DNA from: an uncultured Pseudomonadota bacterium
GTDB lineage: Bacteria; Pseudomonadota; Gammaproteobacteria; Xanthomonadales; Wenzhouxiangellaceae
Reading direction: 5' to 3'
Assembly: GCA_937138395.1 (NCBI GenBank)
Contig: CAKZPB010000085.1
Location: 1-64,000 of the forward strand
Length of the DNA: 64,000 nucleotides
Shown: positions 1 through 7,135 of the stretch, in pieces
Position numbering within the stretch: position 1 is the first letter of the stretch
Layout of the letters: every line of letters begins with the position of its first letter
The notes under the pieces: generated by a model
The model's database searches: none
What the model saw: only the letters and a program-made list of their open reading frames with translations
Told to the model about the DNA's origin: nothing
Made by a program: the position numbers and the translations under genes

Positions 1-368
1 GTAATGTCGAACCAGATCTGTTCGCCCCAGCCGATCAGGAAGTTATCGGCAAACACCAGCGGCGTGGTTTCATCACGCGTCAGCTGGCCGTCGGCCTGGA
101 CACGCTGGGTGCGGTAGAACAACACTTGATACAGCGTCTCGTCGGCCTGAAAAGACTCGCTGAAATCAGCCGCATGCGGCATCCAGTCGCGCACCTGCCC
201 GTAGGTCATGCCGGGCTGGAGCTGCTCGATGGCGGCACGATTGTCAATCTCGCGCTCCTGCCAACTGCCGTCACTACGGCTGTCGCCGTCATTTCCAATT
301 GCGACCACGCAGCCGGATAGCCAAACAGCCAGAAGAATCATGGTTAGTGTCTGTAGCCCGTTTTTCAT
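1..368 (-). CDS. DUF3192 family lipoprotein, C-terminus cut by window edge
   Basis: Reading leftwards from an ATG at 366-368 gives an open frame that runs off the window with no stop, about 122 residues. The start MKNGLQTLTMILLAVWLSGC is a lipoprotein signal with the Cys of the lipobox at residue 20. The mature part contains QLQPGMTYGQVRDWM, a Phe-Ser-Glu stretch, VLFYRTQRVQADG and DNFLIGWGE, which match my memory of the DUF3192 family (small envelope lipoproteins related in fold to SmpA/BamE). An AGGA stretch precedes the start. Its molecular role is unknown. It is transcribed divergently from the gene at 536. The family call is fairly sure; the function is not. Confidence 0.75.
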   Translation of the reverse strand, partial: MKNGLQTLTMILLAVWLSGCVVAIGNDGDSRSDGSWQEREIDNRAAIEQLQPGMTYGQVRDWMPHAADFSESFQADETLYQVLFYRTQRVQADGQLTRDETTPLVFADNFLIGWGEQIWFDI

Positions 369-478
369 TGATTCGATCCTCAAGTATTCAAGACACGCTG
401 CCTTAACCCCGAGAATCAGTCTGCACACTCAAGCTGAACGGTAGCTGACTGTCCCTTCCATCGTTGGCGTGCCTTCAT

Positions 479-507
479 TTGCGCACTGCGGCAAGACTTG
501 ATATAGT
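479..507 (+). promoter_or_regulatory. sigma-70-type promoter for the gene at 536
   Basis: TTGCGC at 479-484 and TATAGT at 502-507 are separated by 17 bp, close to the sigma-70 consensus. The expected transcription start is near 514, about 22 nt before the ATG at 536. It lies in the 167-bp gap between divergent genes. Confidence 0.55.
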
Positions 508-535
508 TTGTTTGGGCGTTTGACGGTGGTGTTCG

Positions 536-1366
536 ATGAGGAATTTCAACAGAGTTTTGCTGTTCGCTTTGCTAGTCAGCGGTGCGACGCTTTCATGCGC
601 TGAAAACACTGTGCATTCGGATGATTATCCGGAGATCGGTCAGATTCATGATTTTTTGTACGGCGACGAGTCGCTTTGGCCGATCTTTGAGTCCTGTGCA
701 ACTACTCGGGGTGACTGCGCGATCGTGGCCGGCGTTAAGCACCTTGAGGAGTCGAATTATGAGGACGCGGAACGTTTATTCAATCAAGCGCTGGAACACA
801 ACCATCCGCTGAATGCGCTGCCGATGATCCTGCTCAATGTCGAGCGCGATAATCCGGTCGAAGCATTTGCCTGGAGCCAGCTGCAGCTCAACTATCAAAT
901 GCAGTCCACTGGCACCGAGTTAGCCGATCAGGATCAGGGCTGGGCCTTCGAGCAGTTGTATTTGGCACTCGAGCAACTTAACGATGACCAGGCCGATCTT
1001 GCCTATGATCGCGCCGAGCAGTTGATTCAGCAGTGGCTGCCGACCATGCTGGACACTGAACAAGAACGCAAAAATCGCTGGCAATCACAATGCAGCTGCA
1101 GCAAACCCACGCGGCGAAAGCGGCCCAACTACCCGATGACTTTGGCCAGAGATGGACGCAAGGGAGTCACCATGCATGTTTTTTCCGTTGACTCAAACGG
1201 AAAAGTCGATGACGACATCGCCATCTTCTATACCCATCAAGCATTTCGCCATGCTGGCCACAAGGCCATCCGCGGCTGGCGGTTTCCTGAGATGACAGAA
1301 AAATGCGAGGATCAGGAACAACGGCGGTATTCGCAACAGTTCGATTTCTCACTTGCCCCGCGCTAA
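536..1366 (+). CDS. secreted repeat protein with TonB-like C-terminal domain
   Basis: A 276-residue protein with a signal peptide (about residues 1-22, hydrophobic LLFALLVSGATLSCA). The Cys near the cleavage site could allow a lipoprotein reading. Residues about 60-175 are helical, with the pattern of TPR/Sel1-type repeats (for example HLEESNYEDAERLFNQALEH). Residues about 195-276 hold PNYPMTLARDGRKGVTMHVF, followed by AIRGWRFPE, the pattern of the TonB C-terminal fold seen in periplasmic TonB-family proteins. There is no N-terminal TonB anchor or Pro-rich linker, so it is unlikely to be an energy transducer. Four Cys cluster around the domain junction (CSCS). It probably acts in the periplasm; partner unknown. 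Confidence 0.7.
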   Translation: MRNFNRVLLFALLVSGATLSCAENTVHSDDYPEIGQIHDFLYGDESLWPIFESCATTRGDCAIVAGVKHLEESNYEDAERLFNQALEHNHPLNALPMILLNVERDNPVEAFAWSQLQLNYQMQSTGTELADQDQGWAFEQLYLALEQLNDDQADLAYDRAEQLIQQWLPTMLDTEQERKNRWQSQCSCSKPTRRKRPNYPMTLARDGRKGVTMHVFSVDSNGKVDDDIAIFYTHQAFRHAGHKAIRGWRFPEMTEKCEDQEQRRYSQQFDFSLAPR

Positions 1367-1378
1367 AGAACGATGAAT

Positions 1379-3622
1379 TCAAGCCTGCAGAATTGCATCT
1401 TTAACAGCCTCTACATCCGGCAACATCAACTGGGCCGCATCGCCTAACGGGATGTAGCAATCCTGTCCGGTAATACGTTGAATCGGGCGATCGGCAAGCC
1501 CGCGCTCGACCAATCCAGTCATGACGGCCTCGCTGATGCCGCCGTCCGGCCGGCCCTCGTCGAGCACCAGCACGCGCTTGCACTGCGCCGCATGCTCGGC
1601 GACGGCGTCCAGATTGAGTGGTTTCAACCAGCGTAAATCCAGGATACGTGCATCGAGTTCCGGCTGTTGTGCTTGCGCCAGCTTCAGCGCCTGCAGCGCC
1701 ATCGGCACTCCATTTCCGAACGTAATGATCAAAAATTGCTCGGCTTCCGGGTTGTAGATCCTGGGCTGACCGAACTCCAGGAATTGATCCGGCGATGGAT
1801 AAGCAAAACTCCACTGACCGTCGTCCTTGTCGTACAGGTCCTTGGTCATATACAGCGCAATCGGCTCGATCATTGCGCAGACTCGCCCATCAACTCGCGC
1901 CATCGCGGCCAGCGTACGTAGCATCATCGCCGCATCATCACCGCGCGACGGACAGCCGATGACCAGCCCCGGGATATCGCGCAGCGCGGCAATCGAATTA
2001 TCGTTATGAAAATGCCCGCCGAAGCCTTTTTGATAACCGAGGCCGGCGATGCGCATGACCATCGGATTCTGGAATTGGCCGTTCGAAAAATACTGTAGCG
2101 AACAGGCCTCACCCCGAATCTGGTCACAGGCATTGTGGAAATAGGCGAGGTATTGAATCTCTGGAATCGGCAAATAGCCCATGGCACCATAGCCCTGAGC
2201 CAGGCCCAGGATGCTGGTTTCATCCAACAGCGTATTGAATACGCGCGCATTGCCGAACTGCTTGAACAAGCCTTTCGTGACGGTATACACGCCACCCTTG
2301 CGCGCGACGTCTTCGCCAAAAGCCAGTGCTGCAGGATATTTCAGCATCAGGTCCTGCAGCGCGCGGTTGATCTGGATCGCCATATGCTTCGACGGATCCT
2401 GCTCGGGCAGCCTGTGTTCGCCGCCAAAGTGTTGGTATCGATGCTCCGCATCTATTGTGCGCATGGCTTCGGCAGCAACCGGCTCCGGGCTATGCGGCGC
2501 CAGCGGCCGCATGATATCGGTCAGGTCAGTCAAGCGTGGCTGTTGATCGGCATCATCAGCCGTCCCCAGACATTGCGCTCTCAATTGTTCATAGCGTTGC
2601 AGAATCTGTTCAGGTGTCAGCAAGCCGCGCGCGACCACGTGCTGGGCGGTCACCAGCAATGGATCCAGGCACTCGGCTTGCTCCAGCTCATCGGCTGCCC
2701 GATATTCAATTTCAAAGTCGGTACCGGCATGGCCCATCAAGCGCGTCGTCTTCATATGCAGAAAGACCGGACGGCGAGCCTTTCTACAGTGGTCGACTGC
2801 CTTTTGGACTGAGCCCCAGCCTTGCTGAACATCCAGCCCGTTGACGGCGACGTATTCCAGACCATGCCGATGGGCCATGGACTGTGCGACCCAGCCTGAC
2901 GGCGTCGGCACCGAAATGCCCATGCCGTTGTCTTCGCAGACGAACAGAATCGGTAGCGGCAGCTGTTGATGACGGGTCCAGGCGGCTGTATTCAATGCAC
3001 TTTGTGCGCTGGCGTGGTTCAGGCTGGCATCGCCAAAGCTGCAGATCACGATGCTGTCATCCGGCACCGGCGGCTGATGGCGAATACGCTGCCCGTGTAC
3101 GATTGCCAGCGCCGTGCCGACTGCCTTGGGCAAATGGCTGGCAATGGTTGAAGTCTGTGGCAGTATCCACAGTGGCTTGTTGCCCCAGACCTTGTGGCGG
3201 CCGCCTGAGGCAGGGTCAGCTGCTGCCGCAGCAAACGACAGACAGGTGTCGTGAATAAAGGCATCGGGTGCGCTGCGGTCCTTCAGTTTGCGGTAGCGTT
3301 CCGACACGAATGCACCGGACCGGTAGTGCAGAAACGCCGGATCAGTATCGCGCGTCAGCCGCCCGAGCATGGCATTGCCTTCATGCCCGGATGACCCGAT
3401 GGTATAGAACACCTTGTTTTCCTGACGCTTGACGCGCGCCATCAAGTCGATCTGCCGAGACACCAGTTGGCTTTCGAACAGCTGCAGCAGATCAATGGCT
3501 CCCAATGAAGCATCTTCCGGCTTTGCCGGTGATTTCAACGCAAGCGCCTGGACAAACTCGATAAACCGTTGATCGACCACTTCGGCTCGATTCAGCTTGC
3601 GCGCATGGCGGGAGGAATTCAT
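1379..3622 (-). CDS. fused alpha/beta E1 component of a 2-oxoacid dehydrogenase (branched-chain type)
   Basis: A 747-residue, thiamine-diphosphate-dependent decarboxylase in which E1 alpha (about 1-370) and E1 beta (about 405-747) form one chain. The alpha part has the substrate-entry pattern FLHYRSGAF and a ThDP motif starting SFGDASLNHASAQSALN and ending CEDNGMGIS. The beta part has AFGEDVARKGGVYTVTKGL and EIQYLAYFHNACDQI. In this family E1 decarboxylates 2-oxoacids and passes the acyl group to lipoyl-E2. The closest fit is branched-chain 2-oxoisovalerate dehydrogenase, but the substrate cannot be fixed from sequence. No E2 or E3 gene lies nearby, so it must borrow them. It sits tail-to-tail with the gene at 536, 12 bp apart. 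Confidence 0.85.
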   Translation of the reverse strand: MNSSRHARKLNRAEVVDQRFIEFVQALALKSPAKPEDASLGAIDLLQLFESQLVSRQIDLMARVKRQENKVFYTIGSSGHEGNAMLGRLTRDTDPAFLHYRSGAFVSERYRKLKDRSAPDAFIHDTCLSFAAAAADPASGGRHKVWGNKPLWILPQTSTIASHLPKAVGTALAIVHGQRIRHQPPVPDDSIVICSFGDASLNHASAQSALNTAAWTRHQQLPLPILFVCEDNGMGISVPTPSGWVAQSMAHRHGLEYVAVNGLDVQQGWGSVQKAVDHCRKARRPVFLHMKTTRLMGHAGTDFEIEYRAADELEQAECLDPLLVTAQHVVARGLLTPEQILQRYEQLRAQCLGTADDADQQPRLTDLTDIMRPLAPHSPEPVAAEAMRTIDAEHRYQHFGGEHRLPEQDPSKHMAIQINRALQDLMLKYPAALAFGEDVARKGGVYTVTKGLFKQFGNARVFNTLLDETSILGLAQGYGAMGYLPIPEIQYLAYFHNACDQIRGEACSLQYFSNGQFQNPMVMRIAGLGYQKGFGGHFHNDNSIAALRDIPGLVIGCPSRGDDAAMMLRTLAAMARVDGRVCAMIEPIALYMTKDLYDKDDGQWSFAYPSPDQFLEFGQPRIYNPEAEQFLIITFGNGVPMALQALKLAQAQQPELDARILDLRWLKPLNLDAVAEHAAQCKRVLVLDEGRPDGGISEAVMTGLVERGLADRPIQRITGQDCYIPLGDAAQLMLPDVEAVKDAILQA

Positions 3623-3707
3623 CGGATCTCGCGGGTATGAAGTATCGGCATTCTAGCGTTTCACAAGACAGTCCAGCATGGCTTGTTCAATCAGCCACTG
3701 CAGGCAA

Positions 3708-5189
3708 TCAAAACGTCGACAGGCCCGTCGCTTCCATCAAGCGGTAGCGCCAGTAGCGCAGGTGGCTATGGTCGGCGTAGTATTCGTACGGTCGGCTGAA
3801 GTGCTGGTTCGGGGCGTTGTTCCAGCGCAGCTCGAAAAAATCAGCAGCGTCAATCATGGCCTGATACTCCGAACGCGCCTGGAGTAGCAGGTTGGTCTCC
3901 AGATTGAAATCATCCAGGTTTCGGCGCGTAAAGTTTGCCGACCCCAGCAACAGCGCTGCACGTGTCGTGCTCGAATAACCCTGTTCATCCGGCTTGCGGA
4001 CCAGCATGAACTTGCTGTGGCACTGCTCGCCGTGGGTATCGCACCAGCGGACCGGAATTCCAGCCCGGTGAAGTTCCCATGCTACCTGACGGTTCGGGAT
4101 GCCGTTTTTCTTCTTGCCAAACGCGTCCTCGCTCGGGTCGAGCAGCACGCGGAGTTCAACGCCGCGTTCATGCGCATCGATCAGCGATCGCACTACGCCG
4201 CGGTGGGACAGGTAGAACATGGCCAGATCAACCCGGGCGCCGGGACCGGAGTGCTCGAGTGTACTGATGACATAATCACGAATCTTGCTTTCGGTCAGAA
4301 CCTGCATGGCCGGTGATATCTGCGGCACTGCGCCAGCGGCATTATTTGCTTGAGCAAGGAGTCCGAGTTCCGGTTTGGAAAAGTCCACTACAGCCTGCTC
4401 GGACTGCAGCAGATGGAGGACGCCTGCACCGGAGTATTCCAACGCAACATTCCCGTGCGCGCTACTGGCATCGTGCGGGTTGCCCGAAGTGACCAGGCCG
4501 GTCCAGGTGTTTCCACGATCCACAACCAGCGTTTTGCGATGATTGGCCTTGAAGTTGATCAACTTCAGCCAGGTGCGTAACGAGACCTTTTCCCTGCCAA
4601 CTGGATTGGGTAGCCAACCACCGTTGCTGGAATTACCGAACCACTGGCAGCACAAGCGCCAGAAGCCCGACCACAGCGGATTGGAATCGCGCAATCGGGT
4701 CAGATCGGTGATGACCACCTCAATGCCTGCCTGGCGCAGTACGTTCAAATGGTCTGAATCCAGGCCGCCGTAGAGCGTATTGATCGGATCGGTTATCAAG
4801 ACTACGCGCACGTCGGGCCGATCGGTTTTGCGAGTCAACAGCGCCTCGGTCAGTTGATCGGACAGCGGCCGCATATTGGGCCCGTCGGGTAGACCGGCAA
4901 ATTCGTTAAACAAGAACTTGTCCAGCACAATCAGCTGCTCGGCCTGCCCGATCAGTTCAAGGATACGGTCAAAAATCTGCTGATCGGTGGTTCGTACGTC
5001 GTCGTCATCGACCCAGGTCAAGTCGGCCAGAAAGCGCACTTGCTCAACCTCAGTCGCCGGGGCGGCCACGCTGATGCCTTGCGGCAGCGGCTTGAAACTG
5101 TGGTAAATCATCATGCCGAGCCAGGCCAGGAGGGCTGTCAGGACACACCACTTCAATAACGTGCGCCAGCGCTGAATACGGGTCGTCAT
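3708..5189 (-). CDS. membrane-anchored phospholipase D-like protein (cardiolipin synthase family)
   Basis: About 493 residues. I chose the ATG at 5187-5189 (MTTRIQ), because a few residues later come the hydrophobic anchor LLKWCVLTALLAWLGMMIYH and then a periplasm-like body. Two PLD half-sites are visible: NHRKTLVVD, a full HxKxxxxD motif followed by TSGNPHD, and CHSKFMLVR near 4005-4020 followed by LLLGSANFTRRN. In the second site the Asp of the HKD motif is replaced by Arg, while the His, Lys and downstream GSAN are kept. PLD-superfamily enzymes hydrolyse or transfer phosphodiester head groups; this one probably acts on phospholipids at the membrane. An extracytoplasmic nuclease is an alternative. 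Confidence 0.75.
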   Translation of the reverse strand: MTTRIQRWRTLLKWCVLTALLAWLGMMIYHSFKPLPQGISVAAPATEVEQVRFLADLTWVDDDDVRTTDQQIFDRILELIGQAEQLIVLDKFLFNEFAGLPDGPNMRPLSDQLTEALLTRKTDRPDVRVVLITDPINTLYGGLDSDHLNVLRQAGIEVVITDLTRLRDSNPLWSGFWRLCCQWFGNSSNGGWLPNPVGREKVSLRTWLKLINFKANHRKTLVVDRGNTWTGLVTSGNPHDASSAHGNVALEYSGAGVLHLLQSEQAVVDFSKPELGLLAQANNAAGAVPQISPAMQVLTESKIRDYVISTLEHSGPGARVDLAMFYLSHRGVVRSLIDAHERGVELRVLLDPSEDAFGKKKNGIPNRQVAWELHRAGIPVRWCDTHGEQCHSKFMLVRKPDEQGYSSTTRAALLLGSANFTRRNLDDFNLETNLLLQARSEYQAMIDAADFFELRWNNAPNQHFSRPYEYYADHSHLRYWRYRLMEATGLSTF

Positions 5190-5277
5190 GCAAGCTATCC
5201 TACGCGCGCGCAACACTCGATGGGACTGCTCGTGGAATTCATCGCGCGTGCAAGATAATGAAGCGGGGATGCGCTAA

Positions 5278-5307
5278 TTGACCGGTCGGCCAGTTTATTG
5301 ATATACT
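5278..5307 (+). promoter_or_regulatory. TetR-operon promoter with overlapping palindromic operator
   Basis: TTGACC at 5278-5283, an 18-bp spacer and TATACT at 5302-5307 form a strong sigma-70 promoter. The 16-bp imperfect palindrome TTGACCGGTCGGCCAG (5278-5293), with the perfect core GACCGGTC at 5280-5287, covers the -35 box and looks like a TetR-family operator. The expected transcription start is 5314-5315, and the gene's ATG is at 5315, so the mRNA should have almost no leader. Confidence 0.6.
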
Positions 5308-5314
5308 GCTGCAC

Positions 5315-5944
5315 ATGCCAGCCGATCAAAAAACCAGCCCAACGCCGCGTGATCCCGATGAAACCCGTCGCCGCATCCAGCAGGCCGCATTCGATCTGTT
5401 CGTCGAAAAAGGGTTCGCCGACGTGGCCATGCGCGAGATCGCCGAGCGCTCCGGCGTCACCAAAAGCCTGATTCATCATCATTTTGGCAGCAAGGATGCA
5501 CTCTGGAAATCGTCCAAGGAAGCGGCCTTTGAATTGTATGCCGAAAACCAGCGCAAGGACCTGATGCAGGCCACGTCGTCGAATAGCGATTTGCTGCGGC
5601 GCGGTGTGATCAACTACTTCCAGTTTCTGAAGGATCACCCCGAGGTCGTCCGGCTGTTTTCCTGGTCTCACCTGGAGCGGGACGAATATCTAGGTGAAAA
5701 CGATTCCGAACTGGTCCGGCTGGGTGCTGCGCGCATTCGCGAGGCCCAAGAGGCCGGTATTTTCCGCGATGACATCAATCCTGTGCATGTGATAACGACT
5801 TTCGTCATCACCTGCACGCACTGGTTCGCCGCACATTCTCATCATGGCCAGTGGGACGGCATTGGCAGTGATGAAGATTTTCTCGACGACTTTTTGAATA
5901 TTTTTATGGACGGACTCAAGCCTCAAACGGCGGGGTCGGCCTAA
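5315..5944 (+). CDS. TetR/AcrR family transcriptional regulator
   Basis: A 209-residue protein with an N-terminal TetR helix-turn-helix at about residues 15-62: TRRRIQQAAFDLFVEKGF, MREIAERSGVTKSLIHHHF, GSKDALW. The C-terminal helical domain would bind an unknown ligand and dimerise. It is followed after 54 bp by an RND adaptor gene and then the pump gene, the usual layout for a local repressor of efflux. The palindrome over its own -35 box suggests autorepression. The start is set by the promoter position: no Shine-Dalgarno sequence can fit, because the predicted transcript begins at or next to the ATG. Confidence 0.9.
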   Translation: MPADQKTSPTPRDPDETRRRIQQAAFDLFVEKGFADVAMREIAERSGVTKSLIHHHFGSKDALWKSSKEAAFELYAENQRKDLMQATSSNSDLLRRGVINYFQFLKDHPEVVRLFSWSHLERDEYLGENDSELVRLGAARIREAQEAGIFRDDINPVHVITTFVITCTHWFAAHSHHGQWDGIGSDEDFLDDFLNIFMDGLKPQTAGSA

Positions 5945-5998
5945 TCTTGCCGTCGGGCCATCCAGTAACTGCAACGAAATCGATCAGGACGATATTTC

Positions 5999-7120
5999 AT
6001 GTACGGCAACAACCATCGCAACGTTATTACCCGCTCAGTGATTGACCAACCGACCAGTCTGCTGGGGACGGTATTCGCTTTAGCCACGCTGCTATTGCTG
6101 ACCGGCTGCAGCCAGGAGGAACCCGTAAGCAGTAGCACGGAAGAACCCGGTCGACCAGTGCGTGTCATGCAAGCCCAAACGCTGAACACCGCCGAAACCC
6201 TGCGCTTACCAGCGGCACTTCGGGCCGCAGAACGGGCTCAGCTGGCATTTCTGCAGCCCGGTTATTTAGCCGAACGGTTTGTCGAACGCGGGCAATTGGT
6301 GCGCGCGGGAGAGGTGCTGGCCACGCTGCATAATCCGGCCTTGCAGCCGGGCGTTGCAGCGGCCGAGGCCCAGGTCGTCGAGGCTCGCTCCCGGCTTGAG
6401 CAACTTGAGCGCGATACGCAACGACTGAGCGAGCTGGTGGAGCGCAACCTGGCCTCTGACGATGAACTGGAACAGACCCGCGCCAATCGGGATGTGGCAA
6501 GCGCAGCGCTGCTTCAAGCCGAGGCAAGGCGTGACGAAGCACGCAATCAATTGCTCGACGCCAGCCTGCGCGCGCCATTCGATGGGCGCGTGGTCGAACT
6601 GATGCTGGAGCCCGGCGATTTTGCCGCAGCCGGACAGCCGGTGCTGAGCATCAACGGTACAGCACAGTTGGAGCTGGAACTGCAGCTGCCGGGCCGGCTC
6701 ATTGCCGGGCTGAACAAAGGCCAGACCCTATCCGTCATGCGTTCCCATGATGGTCGCACGACGCGTGCCGAACTGGTCGAAATCGGACGTGCCGCGCCGG
6801 GCCGCACGGCGCCGGTAATCGCGCGCATGGATGCTGCAAGCGCCGACCGATGGCAGGCGGGTGATGCCGTTTACGCTGAACTGGAATTTTCCGGTGAAGA
6901 AGTGCTGAGTATCCCCCTGACCAGCATCGTCAATCCGGGAACGCGGTACAGCCGAGCGTTCCGGGTGCGCGACCAGAAGGCCGAGATGGTCGCCATAGAA
7001 ACCGGTCGAACCCTCCGCGGCTGGGCCCAGGTGACGGGCCCGCTGCAAGCCGGCGACCTGATCATTGTGGCCGGTCAGGCCCAACTACTCGACGGTGAAC
7101 CCGTCCGCATCATCGATTAG
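5999..7120 (+). CDS. RND efflux periplasmic adaptor (membrane fusion) lipoprotein
   Basis: A 373-residue protein. The hydrophobic segment LLGTVFALATLLLLTGC ends in a lipobox with Cys at about residue 37, so the mature protein should be lipid-anchored in the periplasm. It has the HlyD/AcrA order: a first lipoyl half (LAFLQPGYLAERFVERGQLV), a coiled-coil hairpin at about residues 115-190 (EAQVVEARSRLEQLERDTQR), a second lipoyl half (LRAPFDGRVVELMLEPGDF), then beta-barrel and membrane-proximal domains. It would link the inner-membrane pump at 7136 to an outer-membrane channel that is not encoded here. An AGGA about 13 nt before the ATG is the likely ribosome site. Confidence 0.9.
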   Translation: MYGNNHRNVITRSVIDQPTSLLGTVFALATLLLLTGCSQEEPVSSSTEEPGRPVRVMQAQTLNTAETLRLPAALRAAERAQLAFLQPGYLAERFVERGQLVRAGEVLATLHNPALQPGVAAAEAQVVEARSRLEQLERDTQRLSELVERNLASDDELEQTRANRDVASAALLQAEARRDEARNQLLDASLRAPFDGRVVELMLEPGDFAAAGQPVLSINGTAQLELELQLPGRLIAGLNKGQTLSVMRSHDGRTTRAELVEIGRAAPGRTAPVIARMDAASADRWQAGDAVYAELEFSGEEVLSIPLTSIVNPGTRYSRAFRVRDQKAEMVAIETGRTLRGWAQVTGPLQAGDLIIVAGQAQLLDGEPVRIID

Positions 7121-7135
7121 GCGAGCGATATACCT

